Positions 12,188 to 24,342 of a stretch of 64,000 nt of DNA are shown here, piece after piece. Below the pieces are notes generated by a model. It was given only the letters and a program-made list of their open reading frames with translations, was not told the DNA's origin and did not search any database. Position numbers and translations under genes: made by a program. Position 1 is the stretch's first letter. Each line of letters starts with the position of its first letter. The stretch spans positions 58,610-122,609 of the forward strand of contig JADNYJ010000124.1 in the NCBI GenBank assembly GCA_015501075.1, given 5' to 3'. This stretch comes from Gymnopilus junonius (taxonomy: Eukaryota > Basidiomycota > Agaricomycetes > Agaricales > Galerinaceae).

Positions 12188-13131
12188 GGTAGTTAGAGCA
12201 TATTAAATTAATACCCTCCAACCACCCAATTGGGCTGATGAAAATTGCTCGCCCTCCTAAAAACAATCTTCATGCCTTGAAGTCCTTCCTTGACTGTCAA
12301 AGCAAATTTTTCAAAAGGTTGCATTCTTTCCATTCCAGCCGATGACTTTTACCAAGTCCCCCCCCTTTTCACGGATCGCCAAAGTTCCAGTTGCTCAACT
12401 TATATTTCAATTCTCAATCGGTTGGCATCATGAATCATGATGAATCTTATTCCCAAGTTCATCTTTCCGTCCTATTTTCCTAGCGAGTTCTTTCAGCATT
12501 TCTTTCGATGGGGGGATGGAGTCTGTTAGCTAGCTGTTTGGATTTGCAGCCGTTTAAGCATTTGGCATTTGGAGTGGTGGTACAGCGTGTGGGTTGGTTG
12601 GATTATGTGTGGAAAAGACCTGAAAAGGGTCTTGCAAGGTAATGTTCGTTTTTCAAGCTTCTGTAACCCTCAGAGGAGAAGGAGTCGTTATTTCATTGGA
12701 GTAGATTGTCCATATGAGATTGGGTATTAAAGGCATCCATATTCCTTCGTTAAGCCTATTGTGTAAGTTCATAGTACGTTATAATACCAGTGCAGCATTC
12801 AAGTCACGGCTGAAAGGAATTCAAGATTGATATAGGGCGTCGGTAGCAGGAGCACCTTTTTTTATTCCAATATCACATTATGGAGCCCTAGTGTGTACTC
12901 TATATAGTCAGGCAACGAATTACAAGGCTTCGGGGTTGAGATTATCCATTAAACATTGTTCCTTTGAATCCGTAGTTAACTACACGCCTTTGTTTTCTAT
13001 ATACAATACCCCATTGTCAGCCTCGAGTCTTGCACCTGAGAAGAATTGGCTTCATTAGGGATCAATGCAAGTCGGAATAAAATAACTGACAATGTAGCAC
13101 CCGCCATAGAAATCCCCCTTCCTATTAATCT
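12188..13131. other. intergenic, nothing recognised
   Basis: AT-rich with stops in all frames. It lies between the 3' end of the protease-fold gene and the next F-box relic and shows no repeat or RNA gene that I can support. Confidence 0.5.
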
Positions 13132-13768
13132 GTGCCATTTCCAACCTCATTTCGCCTCTCTGCCTCTGTACATTTCTCCCTTAACATGACCTCTATTCCT
13201 ATTTCAGACTCGCAGTTCCCGTCTAAAATCCTTACTCGCATATTCGAAGAAGTACACGCTACACAGTTCGCCAGCTACACAGTCCCACTGTTCTGGGCTG
13301 AACGAAGTAGATATCAAGTTCAAGGACAGTGGCACGCTCCATTTGGTTGAGCTCGAAGAGGACTTTGATATGATATCCTTCCTTTCTGGCTAGGTATGGA
13401 CAGATCTATTTATCGACCACTGCACCACTTTCTCGGATGCGGTCTTGGAAGCTCTAGCTGTAAAAGTCCAGAATCAGCACCAGGGGGCGGGCACTGAACC
13501 CGACTCGGACGGGTTCTCCCACTTTGCATTGTGTGATTTTTTGACGGATCTGAATTTGAACTTTACCGATTTGCATCCACCGTATAGTGTTGCGACTGTC
13601 AAGAAATTGGTGGAGGCTAGAGGACGCGGAGTAGATTATTCGAATGAACATTGGTTGGATTCCGATCATAAAGGGTCGCCACTTGGAAATCTTAGAGTTA
13701 CTGGCGAAACTCCTGGATTATCTGAGCAAGACGAGGAGTGGTTCCGGTCGCGTCTGATGGGGATCTGA
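13132..13768 (+). pseudogene. F-box family relic, truncated
   Basis: Two fragments in different frames. 13132-13350 keeps an F-box start (SDSQFPSKILTRIFEEVHATQF). 13445-13768 keeps the C-terminal part of the same family, for example KKLVEARGRGVDYSNEHWL and SPLGNLRVTGETP. Both match the larger relic at 20.6-22.6 kb (LTRIFKEVHSAQ; LVEARGDGVDYEDENWVYAD; SPLERLVVTGITP). The whole middle, several hundred codons in the other copy, is missing. This is a deletion remnant rather than a gene. Confidence 0.75.
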
Positions 13769-14582
13769 TGGGAGACGCGTGAATGTTAGTAAGTAGGATA
13801 TGGAGGTAGATAAATCAAATCTCGGTAATTGCTCGAGTTGAATACATACTACTTTTGAAAGTTGCGTTGAGAGAAATATCGTGAATGTAATGTATAAATT
13901 AACACTTTCGTATGTACATTTACTGAAACGTCCTCTCAAGAAAAGGATGAGAAAACGTTGGAACATATATCAGCAACTCACGAAGCAGGCTCCAGCTGCA
14001 CACTACCCTCAGTATTAGTAACCTACTCTTACTCTCAAATGTCGCCCCTTGCTACCAATCGTCCATGTAACAACCCTGACCTTACGCTACGCTGAAAGCA
14101 GAGAAAAACCAGAGATATAACAGCGGGAGGTTGCATGGGACATCGGCAAGCAGGGTGAGGCGTTGATGAATTTGAAGGCCAAGTGCTAGAGAATAAGAAT
14201 CAAAATGAGTCAAATTATAACGTGAAAGGAAGGAAGGAAGGTAAAAAAGAAAGAAAAGGTAAAATGAAATAAACCCAGAAAGAAAGAAATCGACTTACAT
14301 TATCCACCCTCACACCCATTGCCACCACCACCGCCAGCCCCGCGCACAACGTCACCCTCAATGTTCTTTACCCCACATAGCCAGGTTACGTTCAAAAAAC
14401 GTCCTCGGCATCAACACCCACAACACTCACGCCTACGTACCAATCCCCCGCATCTGCATTCACTCATGAAGGGCCATAGCGGAGCCTGGAAGATGAGAAG
14501 GAGTCGCAAGTGCGCACGCGCGCACGGATGGCTCGACCGGCCATTGAAGTTGACAACGTTGAAGCTTTGGAAATTGGGGCGG
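13769..14582. other. non-coding, A/G-rich then C-rich low complexity
   Basis: 14225-14290 is a run of GGAAGG/AAAGAAAG purines, followed by a C/A-rich stretch. The apparent frames here are products of base composition. No gene is called. Confidence 0.4.
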
Positions 14583-14795
14583 ACGCGAATATGTGAAGGT
14601 GAAGGTGACGGTGATGATGGAGCTGCTGCTGAGGAGGAGGAGGTCGAGGATGGTCAGCGGGAGGAGGTCGAAGCCGAAGCTCTGAGGCGGGCTCTCGAGG
14701 GTGTACCGAAGACCTACAGCACAAACGCGTTCAGTTCGACTCCAGCCTCAAGAGTACCACCAGAGGAAAAAGGATTAGCATACCTCCATGTTGCG
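14583..14795 (+). pseudogene. fragment of an unknown gene, inverted copy of 16.9-17.13 kb
   Basis: The plus strand here and the minus strand at 17129-16904 encode related peptides: an acidic Glu/Asp/Ala stretch followed by a segment sharing the YSTNxF/Y signature (EGVPKTYSTNAF here, EGVMEVYSTNEY there) and ending in a VPPEEK/PPEEK-type DNA segment. The two copies are in opposite orientation. No start or family is recognised, so this is called a fragment. Confidence 0.5.
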
Positions 14796-15684
14796 TCTTA
14801 CAGCCTGCAGACGCGAGCAAAGCCGCGTGGCGGCGAGAACCACAGATAGAGAAAGCGATGACCCGACCCCTCCAGCCTTGCTCACCAACAGTGTCATCGA
14901 CCATCATCGATCATCTAATATCATCGTCAAGAAGCGAGCAGAAAGAGGTATCTTGAGCAGTACCATGGCCTGCGGTGTATGGAAGCCGTAAGAACGAGAA
15001 AACGTGGAGTGGCGGATGCTCCGAGTACGTACTGGAAGCATGAAGGGTCGTGTGTTCATGTTCAACTTGAAGCAAGGGTGATAGATGTGATGCCTGGAGG
15101 CGGGGATGGCCTAGAGGAATGGCACCAGGAGAATAACGATCATAAAGATCCTGAGTTGAGAATGCAGCGTCAGAACGAATGAATTAAGGCAAAACGCAGA
15201 GGAACCTCACAAGCATCCGGATCTTGTGTCACATATCAACAAAGACCTGGGATGGGTATCATTACTATGAGGGTATCAGAATAAAGAATAGAACCTTGAT
15301 ATTTGAGTGAATACCTTACCTTCCATTCCCGCCCATGTACCGCCAAAACATCACAAGGAGATGCTAAACGTTGAACGGTGAGGTGGTCAAATCTTTTCAG
15401 GCCGTCAACTTCGGAGCCAATTCCGGCCCAAGGCGTAGCCAAACATTGCCCCTCTCCGATAATTTCATCCTTTCTCATTTCTCGCTCCTTCCGTCAGAAA
15501 TTCCACTACGCCTCTACGTCTAAAGGAAACAAGGCTCTCAACTGGGGCTCCCTTCCATCCTCATGTTATTACAAATACAAAATTCCAATCTGTGTCCTCA
15601 ATCTAGCTTACTATGGACATTCCTCTGTAAGCCCCCTTGGACCTTACTTCACTGTCGACGTCTCTCTGACCAAGTGCCCAAAAT

Positions 15685-16083
15685 TCAAAAGACCTCAACG
15701 CTCCACCAATCCAATCTACCCCACCCACCCACAAACATCATAAGTCCCACCCCGACATAAAATATCACTCAAAGAGAAAAGACTTACCCAATAGGCGCAG
15801 TCGCACATCCCGAGCCAGCACTAAACGAGAATCCATCCCCACCAGGGCACAATTCTAAGCCCCCGTTCGTGATAAAGAACTCGACTTTATTGGGAACACC
15901 AGAATATGCGGCTGATACCGTCGAGTGGCCTCCGAAAACGAGACATTCGCCAGATGGCGCTTCGAAGCTCGCGATGTCTGTGCCGGTGCAGTTGGCTTGG
16001 GGGAAGAGGGTGATTGTGGCTGACATCGCTAGAGGGGCGGAGGCGAGAAGAACGGTGGTGATGGCGACAATGATGAATTTCAT
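15685..16083 (-). CDS. small secreted cysteine-containing protein, SSP-A
   Basis: Exons 16083-15788 (296 b) and 15715-15685 (31 b); 108 residues. An N-terminal signal peptide (about 20 residues, MKFIIVAITTVLLASAPLAMS) is followed by a small domain with four conserved Cys: NCTG, GECL, LCPGG and GCATAP, plus SAAYSGVPNKVEFF, a pattern reminiscent of a small beta-sandwich or crystallin-like fold (inference). The last exon adds an acidic tail ending in VF. An intron in the 5' UTR (GTTAGT to CATTTAG, ~16.1-16.22 kb) and the upstream block are shared with the other copies. Secreted to the cell exterior; role unknown. It differs from SSP-B and SSP-D by a TNGGLELCPGG loop. Confidence 0.8.
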
Positions 16084-16239
16084 TATGGGCGAGATGGGTG
16101 TAGCTTCTAAATGACCGGGAAAAAAGGGTGGAGTAAGTGAGAGGGTTACACAATAGGATGATGAACGAGGGAGGCCTTGGAAAGAAACCCTCGGATACTA
16201 ACCTGATCCAGTATAAGAACCGGAGCTGAGTGAAAAAAA

Positions 16240-16405
16240 CTTTAGAGTGAGCGAGAGGGGAGTACTTATACATTTTCTGGCAGACCTCACCTCTACAGTC
16301 TCATACCATTCCTGCCGCCTTGTAATTACTCGCCCAAGCACGGCACTACCTACCCAGAGTCATCTCTTCCGTCTACTGCGGGGCCCCATGCCATCCTTTA
16401 AGCTT
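16240..16405 (-). promoter_or_regulatory. conserved promoter block of SSP-A
   Basis: Upstream of SSP-A are GTACTTATAC (~16261-16270, TATA-like), AAGCACGGCACTACC (~16336) and GCGGGGCCCCATGCC (~16378-16392). Equivalent motifs lie upstream of SSP-B (~18240-18390), SSP-C (~19735-19880) and, reversed, SSP-D (~32270-32413). The TATA-like element is about 175-180 bp from the ATG because of the 5' UTR intron. Function is inferred from conservation. Confidence 0.6.
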
Positions 16406-16903
16406 TATTTCCGATCTCAACCAATGGTCGAACATCAAGAATGTCAGGTAACGTTATGTACAGTATATATATAACGGTTAAAACAATTTATAGCCATTTC
16501 CAAATTCCTAATCAGATCTGCTAGGAATGACACTGAGCCATTTGAACAGAGCACATGCGTTTAGTCTGGCATCCAGTTGAACATCATGGATCCAATGTAA
16601 TATTTTCATAATTTATAGCGGTCAAAACAATCTATGATACGTTATGCACTGGAGTACTTACTTCCTCGAACAGATAGACAAGACGGCATGTTCGCAAAGA
16701 AGGTTCCAATGACTTATGAGCTAAATAGTTAAACAGGCCTAATGAACGATCGAAATACTTACGATGTAAATCTCATTCTATACGAGAGGAATTCGCATTA
16801 CGCTCAATCTCTGAAAATTTATGGCAGTCCATAATCTGCCTGTGGTTGTCACTGACACGCGGCTTTGCTCTCACTTGCAGGCTTGTAAGACGTAACGTGG
16901 AGG
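16406..16903. other. AT-rich spacer, nothing recognised
   Basis: No gene-like frame. Short partial repeats (GGTTAAAACAATTTATAGC and GGTCAAAACAATCTATGA, ~16476 and 16620) suggest old duplications; related words also occur near 18430. Confidence 0.35.
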
Positions 16904-17129
16904 AATGTTAATTCTTTTTCCTCCGGTGGTACGCTTGAGGTCGGAGTTGACTGTTGAATTGAATGTATTCATTTGTGCTGTAGACTTCCATTACTCCCTC
17001 GAGCTCAATAGCTTGCTTGAAAGCATCGACGGCAACATCTTCCCTCTGGTTATCCTCCACCCCATCGATATCAGCAGCACCTCCTTCGCCTGCAGTGGCA
17101 GGAGTATATACATCCGCATTTTCATTCAC
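16904..17129 (-). pseudogene. fragment of an unknown gene, inverted copy of 14.6 kb
   Basis: A 73-codon minus-strand frame encoding an acidic N-part and the YSTNEY signature shared with 14583-14795. It lies beside the second unit of the tandem duplication, but its counterpart there is reversed, so an inversion or separate event moved one of them. The function of the parent gene is unknown. Confidence 0.5.
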
Positions 17130-17705
17130 ATTCGCACCACGGCATAGATGAGTGACACCGGGAAAATAACGGTCTGATAAGATCTGAATTGATAATACAG
17201 TGTCAGGACGAATGGATCAAGACAGAAGAACGCAGGAGAGCCTCACAAGCATCCGGATCCTGCCTTGTTTCCCAGTCGCATGTCACAAAGACCTGGAATG
17301 AGTATTACAATGAGGGTATCAGAATAAAGAACGGAACTCTAGCATTCCAATGAATATCTTACCTTCATTCCTGCCCATGGGTCGCCAAAACATCACAAGG
17401 AGATGCTGAACGTTGAATCTTTTCAGACTATCAACTTCGGAGCCAATTCCAGCTGTGCGTCGGGGTATAGCCAAACATAGCCTTTCTCCGATGATCTCAT
17501 CCCATTCAGAATCCAAATTCCTCTCTTTCAAAAATTCCACTATGCCTCTACGTTCTTACTTGGCTTTGTCCGGAATCCAGATAGTCAGTTCACGGAGACA
17601 GCGTCACCTACAATAGAAAATAGTGTTGATAATACATCTTTCCACATATCAATATATCACAGTCAAAGATTGATGGAACCGAGAGCCGTTTCCACGGCTA
17701 GAAAT

Positions 17706-18111
17706 CTAGAAGACCACAACACTACTCCAATCGTCTCTACCACCCACAACCCACCATCATGATTAGTTCATCCTATCAAGATTGAAGAAAGTTCACTTGG
17801 AAAAGAGAGACTTACCCCGCAGGCGCAGTCGCACATCCAGAGGGACCATTAAACAAAAATTGGGGGCCAATGAGGCAATCTTCGTGACCTCTGCCGGTAA
17901 TAAAGAAGTAGATGACATTGGGGACACCGGAGTAGCTGGCCGACTCTGTCGAGTTGGTTTCGAAACGGAAACATTCTTGAAGTGGTACTGTGAAATTCCC
18001 ACCAGGAGCGCCGGTGCAGTTGGGTCCGGAGAAGAGGGTGACTGTTGCCGACATCGCTAGAGAGGCGGAGGCGAGGAGAGCGGTGGTGATGAAGACGATA
18101 TCGAATTGCAT
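17706..18111 (-). CDS. small secreted cysteine-containing protein, SSP-B
   Basis: Exons 18111-17816 (296 b) and 17736-17706 (31 b), the same lengths as SSP-A and SSP-D; 108 residues. Signal peptide MQFDIVFITTALLASASLAMS, then the conserved set NCTG, QECF, ESASYSGVPN, DCLIG and GCATAP. It carries potential N-glycosylation sites (NCTG, NFTV, NSTE). The second exon codes a short Asp/Trp/Val tail ending VVVF. Both exons are open and the splice sites are standard, so it should be functional. An extracellular role is likely; an effector, surface or antimicrobial function cannot be told from sequence. Confidence 0.8.
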
Positions 18112-18390
18112 TATGACAGCTTCTAAATGACCGAAAAAAGGTGAAGTGAGTTGGCGGTTACACGACAGGATGATGAACAGTAACCTAATCGAATGTAGGA
18201 AGAGGAGCAGACTGAGTGAAAAAATTTCAAGGGAGAAGGGTTCTTATACGTTTTCCAGAAGATTTTAGCTCTAGATTCTCATACTAAATGTGCCGCCTTT
18301 TATGTAACTTCTTCTCCAAGAACGGCACTACCCAAGATGATCACCTTGCAGAACTTCCGTTTACCACGGTGTCCCATCCCCTCCTTTGTT

Positions 18391-19130
18391 AGTGATCTGA
18401 ACCAATGGTTGAACACTTGTGTTATATATAACGTCTGAAGCAATTTACGGCGAATTGTTCTACTCATTACTTACTCGGGTAGACAAGACAGCGTGTCTGT
18501 AAAGAAGCTTTTAATCATTTGATTTAAGAGTTGAATGGGGACAAATGAAATTTAAATAAACCAACCTCTTTCTATATGCAGGGGAATTCGCATTACGCTC
18601 ATTCCCACAGATTATGGCAGTCATTTTCGGGTTCAACGGAGGAAGCAGGTATCAGAAACTCTGATGGAAGTTAACAAGCATATGTGCATTTCGTATACTC
18701 TATCCAGCACTGCCAATTCCCCTTACAACTCCACACCAACAGTGCCGTTCAACGGCAAAGAAAAATGATTCTAATCACATGTGAGCGTGAAGAGGTGTAG
18801 GTTCGTTCAGTAAGGCAGTTGAGACGACTCTGGTCAATAGGTAGGTGTAAATGAAGCTTTGAAACTTGATAGCTCATATACTCTACATGGACAGTCATCA
18901 TCCGTCTAGCCTGTATTTTCCCGTTTTTATCCCGCGTTTTATTCCCCGTTCTTGCCGCCTTCATTTCCTTAAATAAACACTAAACTAAACTATATCCCCA
19001 GCAACATCGGAGTCTAAAGTAGGCAGAATATTCTAAGAATAGAATAAGTATCCGCAATAACATGCAAGCGAATGACTAGTACTGTGATAAGTCCCATGAT
19101 CGATTACAATTCGGTGTGCATCCCTTCACA
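18391..19130. other. spacer between SSP-B and SSP-C, nothing recognised
   Basis: AT-rich with scattered stops. A 71-codon basic frame on the minus strand (18749-18964) has no recognisable feature. Confidence 0.35.
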
Positions 19131-19197
19131 CATCCACATATCAAAGACTGGAACCGAGACCTGTCTCGGTGATGACTGACTACCTACCATTAGAAAT

Positions 19198-19591
19198 TTA
19201 AAGGGCCACAACGCTCCTCCAATCAACTCTATTACCCACAACGGATCATCAATTCTACCCCACCAAAAAAATTTCACTCAAAGACTACTTACCCAGCAGG
19301 CGCAGTTGCACATCCAGAGGGACCATTCAACAATAAAGCAGGGCCATTAGTGCAAAATTCATTACCACCGCCAGAAATGAACAACTCGATGGTATTGGGA
19401 CACCGGAATGGCTGGCTGACTCGGTCGAGTTGCCTTCGAAATGAAACATTCTTGAAGCGGTTCTGTGAAATTCCCAAGAGTAGCGCTAGTGCAGTTCGGC
19501 CCGGTGAAGAGGGTGATTGGGGCTGACATCGCCAGAGAGGTGAAAGCAAGGAGGCGGTGGTGATGAAAACAACTTGAACATTGAATTGCAT
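19198..19591 (-). pseudogene. third secreted-protein copy, SSP-C, frameshifted
   Basis: Homologous over its full length to SSP-A/B/D: exon 1 19591-19293 and exon 2 19228-19198 with intact splice sites. The coding frame is broken three times: an extra base in the signal-peptide region (after VFITTA), a lost base after QECF, and another lost base before NTIELFISGGG. The conserved Cys motifs (NCTS, QECF, FCTNG, GCATAP) survive across different frames. The promoter block is retained, so it may still be transcribed. Confidence 0.85.
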
Positions 19592-19889
19592 TTTGGGTGA
19601 AGACGGTGTAGCGGCTTCTAACTGACCGAAAAAAGAGTGGAGTGAGTTGAAGGTTATACAACAAAAGGTCCAGATGCTAACTGATCGAATTTAGGGAGAG
19701 GAGCTGAGTAAAAATATTCCACAGTGAGAGGGTACTTATACTTTTTTAATGAACCTTACCTCTCGAGTTTAATACCAAACCTTCTGCTTTGTAACAACTT
19801 CTCCAAGCACGGCCCTACCCACGTTCATTGATGGCAGAACTTCCGTCTGTTGCGGGGCCCCATGCCCTCCTTTGATAGCGGTCTCAACT

Positions 19890-20585
19890 AATTGTTGAAC
19901 ATCAGGAATCTCATGTAACGTATTCGATTATTCTGTTCACCTTATTGCCTCAAAATGCGGACCTGTGATCTTTACATTTGGGTACTTGGTTCATCTATAA
20001 ATTGACAGTGCTCAATGGCCTCGATTGTTATCACTATCCCGCGAAACCCTTCTCCTTGCCCCACTCCAGCGGCACTTGTACACTTGAAGGAATATTGATT
20101 TCTTCATCCCCCTGGAAAATCGATTTCTTCTCATCCATCCAACTATCAATCCTATCACTTACGGTTACCGTCAAATTAAAATATCCGTGTACTGTATGAA
20201 GCCTCTCTTAAGCTTCAAGACTTCATTCAGTGAGATTCGCGAGAACACTGTTGGTGCAAATGACCGAGTGGAGGATGTGAACCATTTTCAAATGAGGATG
20301 AGGCGCGGTTTCGAAGGCGACTGGTACAATGAATAAATGATGCATAAGGAATGCTAAAATTCATGGGCATCATTCTTGCTTTCTATAAATTACAAGAGCT
20401 ACCTATGACCTACAAGTCCCCTTTCAAGTGTTTAGCCTGTCCGTCGCTACGGTACTATTGACTTTATCGGATCAAAGCATGGGTAAAATAAAAATAAAAC
20501 ATAAACAGCCCAGTGGCACGACCGACTAGAACTCCAATCTCTCCTCGAAATTACTCTTCCTTTCAAGTTCACAGAGAACCCATGC
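19890..20585. other. intergenic, nothing recognised
   Basis: Beyond the SSP-C promoter no coding frame or repeat stands out. It may contain the promoter of the adjacent F-box relic. Confidence 0.4.
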
Positions 20586-20589
20586 CAAA

Positions 20590-22618
20590 TATACGCATTT
20601 CAGATCCAACATTCCCACCTGCCCGTCCTCACCCGCATATTTAAAGAGGTTCATTCAGCGCAAACCGCGTTATTCACGTTTCCCGGCTCCGAACCGGATA
20701 CAGATGAAACTGAGGATAGCTCGATCTCGAATGCATGCTCGACACCGTCCGATCTCCCACCTTCTTTCCATATGCCCTCACACAGGTCTGTCCACATTGG
20801 TCCCGCCGTCCTCTCGTCCACACCGAATTTTGGACCTGTGTGGCTATTTTTATCGATACCACACAAAAACATAACTCGTCCGATTCCACTCCTAATTCTC
20901 ATTCTCATTTCCAACTCATCCCACGCGAACTGCTCGAACGTTCCGGGGAACTTCTGCTCGACGTATTCATTACCCGCCGAAAGATGTCCTCCACCACCTC
21001 CATCACCACCGATGATGACGACACCACCCCCACCCCCGGCACGATAGCGGAATGCTCTAGAGAATGAGGTCAACGATGCGACAGGGTGGCATTCTGCCCT
21101 GGACGCGCTGATGACCCATCTGCACCGCTGCCGGACGGTGTACGTGCACACGGCGTATAGTACCTCGTTGCCCCTATGGCCTTTGCGCCTCCCGTCTCCG
21201 TGCTTGTCCTCCGCCATTTCGTGTTCGGGCGAAGGCGTGTGTTAATCCGTATTTTCCTTGGGATTTGGTGGTGGGAAAATGAGAGAGAAGGATTCAGAGA
21301 GGATGGAGAGGTGCAGATGAAGACGGAGATGCAGATGCAGATGCAGATGGAGCAGGAGATGGAAATCATATTGAGGAAGGAGATGAAGGTAGAATGCGGG
21401 ATGATGAGCGAGGCAGAGTCGGAGGATTTGAATGAGACGGCTACGAATTATGATGATTCAGATGCAGACGCCGTTGATGGGGGTTTGGATTATCTCGACT
21501 TGGATTTGGACTCAATCTGGGCTCATCATCAACCATGGATGCCCCACTTACTCACGTTTACTGGGTTCCCAGAAGACGCGCCCAGCTACCCCTTCCGCCC
21601 ACGAGGCTTGAAGACGCTCTCGATCGACGGCGTGAACTTCCAGCGAGCCATGGAAGAAGGCGCGAATTCGTGGCTTTTGCCCTTGAGGACCTGCGGGAAC
21701 TGACGTTGGCGCATTATACGACGCATGGTCCCCCCAGCGAAGCAGTGTATTATTCTGAGGAGGAGGAGGATGAAGAGGTTGTGGATATAGGGAGAGTCAC
21801 ACCGAGTAGGCCGCCACGTATGTGATCAATGTCGTATGTCGCTCTACATGGTGTTGGAGATGATCCAGTCCTATGCGAAGCTCGACCGTGTCGTGCTCAA
21901 ATCCATACTGCTCGCTATAGATCCTTCCGATGCTCGGCACCCTAGCCACATGTACGACCTCTCTAACGTATCCGCGCTGGTATTGGAGGACATCGACCCT
22001 GATGTGATCCAGGAGCTCTTTCGAGTTGCCGATCTGAGCCTCTCGTTGCAGTCTATCACTTTGATACGATGTCCCAGACTCTACAGAGTCAACTTGGTAG
22101 ACTCCAAGGATACCGGCGCGCTTCAATTAGTCGCATTGGAAGAGGACTTTGAGATGACACCCTTCCTGGCAGGATGGGAATGCGAAGAACTCCTCATTGA
22201 CTCGTGCTGCAGTTTTCATGACGGGGTATTATACTCACTTGCGTTCCGGAACGGTACGATTGGACCTAATGGCCTGAGGCATTTCCCGGTGTGCCCTTTC
22301 CTTACAGATTTGTATTTGCATTTCACAAACGCCCAGCCACCGTATACTGTTCGTGCACTTAAGGTATTGGTGGAGGCCAGGGGCGATGGGGTTGATTACG
22401 AAGATGAAAATTGGGTGTATGCTGATCATACGGCATCGCCGCTGGAACGATTGGTAGTTACGGGTATTACCCCTCAATTACTCCCGGGAGAGGAAAGAGT
22501 GGTTCCAGTCTCGGCTGATGGATTTCAAGTGGGGAGGAAGTCAGTGATGTTATCACAGTTCAAGCGTGGCAGCCAAGTCGAGGTATCCAACACAAATGAA
22601 GGAGCGACACAATTATGA
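20590..22618 (+). pseudogene. F-box/LRR family gene with frame breaks and a Met/Glu-rich insert
   Basis: The F-box start (VLTRIFKEVHSAQ, ~20620), the post-F-box segment (ALTQVCPHWSRRPLVHTEFW, 20775-20835), a short conserved block (WHSALDALMTHLHRCRTVYVH, ~21087-21150), a repeat region and the C-terminal part (21836-22560, including LVEARGDGVDYEDENW) are all present in order. They lie in different frames: breaks occur near 20780, 21060, 21230-21300, 21690 and 21825. A run coding alternating Met-Gln (~21325-21360) then acidic residues is inserted in the middle. The last long piece (260 codons) is open and could be mistaken for a gene. Some breaks might be introns, but the one at ~21690 leaves no room for one. 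Confidence 0.7.
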
Positions 22619-24342
22619 TGATGATGATTTGGAAATCGAGGTAAAAAAGCTTGCTGAGGTTGCTGAGGCAGGGTGGGAGAGGGTCTGATCCCGGAGACAA
22701 AGAAGTCTTGTAAATACGGGGAATAAGCACGAGTATTTGACCAAGGATAATGTAACGTATTCAATACGTCGTCGTAGAGATGCCAGCCCTCAATTAGGCT
22801 TTGAGGAACGGAAAACCAGCCTATAAAATATAAAGAGAAATTAGGATGTGGTTCAAGAGGAAACTTGAATGTCTACTTCTGTATATAAAGGTCACTGTTT
22901 ACTGCTCCAGATAAGATAGATCCTCAGCATCAACGTCAATTGGAACCAGATGAGTGGCACGCCATGCCTTTGGTTCGTTGAGAACAGTCACGAGTGAGGT
23001 GTTGATCTGGCAGAGAGTTTCGTAGTAGGGATTCGAGAAGGCGCGAGTGGCATTTCTTCGATTAGCAGGCTACACGAAGCTGTGGCAGAGAAATGTTTGA
23101 AAATAAGTTATATTCCATGGGGTGGAGGAGTACCGATGATTAGAGGACTAGTGCACTTTGCAAGGGAGCGCGTCGTCGACATCGTTGATGATGGCACGGA
23201 GGAAAATCGACAGTATTTGGCGAATGTCACCATGCCAAACAGCGGCAAGCGATTCCGAACTTTCCGCTGCTTTGCCAAATTCCATCCCATATCGCCTCTG
23301 CACCTTCGCCATCTGGTATTCATTTAATTCGGATTTTAAGAAGCTCTAAAGTTCGGCCTAATGACGCTGTTTTTCTGAACTTTCAACTCCTATAAATCTC
23401 TTTCAAGTCGAAACATGAGGCAAACTCGGTTTATACGTTTCTCTTGGAAAGGAATTTCAGAATCAAGGTAAGGATTGTACTAACGTCAGCCACTGCTGCT
23501 CCTGCTCCTGAAATCTGTGCTTTGTCCAATTTTTCCCTACAACCATACTCTGTGCCTGCTCTGAGAGCAGGCGGTCCCATTGCAATCTATCACGCTTGCG
23601 TCAGCGTGTTCGAATTACGACTGCACCGCTTTCCAGGTCTGCTCAATGTCCTTCTGCACGAGAAAACTGGAGAATTCTGGAAACCGACCTATCAAACACC
23701 CCCTGTGCGGCATCCAGGGCGGAAATGCAAGAATACGTGGATTGTTGGGATTGATGCTGATTTTTGGAAGGCGAGTTGCTTAGGTATAGGTGAGGGTTGC
23801 TGTTTCATATATACCCTTTCTTTGTCTTCCTAGCATTACTCTCGCGACTTCCTTGTTCTTCTGCATATAATCCTCGTTTCCTTTCTTTTATTCTCGAGTG
23901 TATCTATGGTTGATCTATGGATTAATAATTAAAATTTCCGCGCTAGATACAGCGCATGCTGTTTAACAATGAATTGGAGGCTTCATTGCCAGCTTCAATG
24001 GTAAATTTGTCTTTTTTTTATTGTACGTTGTTCTAATACGTGTATTCCCGCATGAGAATAGGAAGAGTCTACTGGAGGAAATATAGGGCATCCTAGAGTC
24101 TCAACTACCTTACTAAACGAACCAACACGCATCATTTTCGCTCAGCTCAGCAACGCCGTACACGCTGACGAAAGCTGAAGCTCAAGTCTTCACTTCCGCC
24201 TTCACATACCCACCTCTTTCTCTTTCCCTCACACCGACTTCTCCTCACCCTAAGCCACACTTCCTCATATCAAGACAGTTTTCCGTCCTCAACCTGCTTG
24301 GTGCTATTCATCACCATCATCTAAACCAAACGTATTCCAGCA
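22619..24342. other. no firm gene; one weak cysteine-bearing frame
   Basis: The right part of 23444-23833 has overlapping open frames, one of which encodes a short peptide with several Cys (ACSNYDCTAFQVCSMSFC). It could be part of a small secreted protein gene, but no start, signal peptide or intron set could be established. The rest is AT-rich. Confidence 0.3.

Larger units (their letters stand above)
15180..18390. repeat. tandem duplication, period about 2.03 kb
   Basis: 15180-16410 and 17210-18390 are diverged direct repeats. Landmarks pair with a constant offset: AAGCATCCGGAT at 15211 with 17249, and the start codons of SSP-A (16083) and SSP-B (18111). Each unit holds, in order, a fragment of an unknown minus-strand gene (15236-15478 and 17319-17540, sharing DEIIGE and GIGSEVD) and a small secreted protein gene with its promoter. 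A third, shorter copy (SSP-C, 19.13-19.9 kb) carries only the secreted-protein part. Confidence 0.85.

Noticed and set aside
14319..14849. A 176-codon plus frame read as a single gene.
   Set aside because: Only its second half matches the 16.9 kb copy; the first half is low-complexity C/A-rich sequence, so the frame is not a gene.
21836..22618. A stand-alone 260-aa protein gene.
   Set aside because: It is the C-terminal part of the F-box family relic, and its upstream domains are in other frames just before it.
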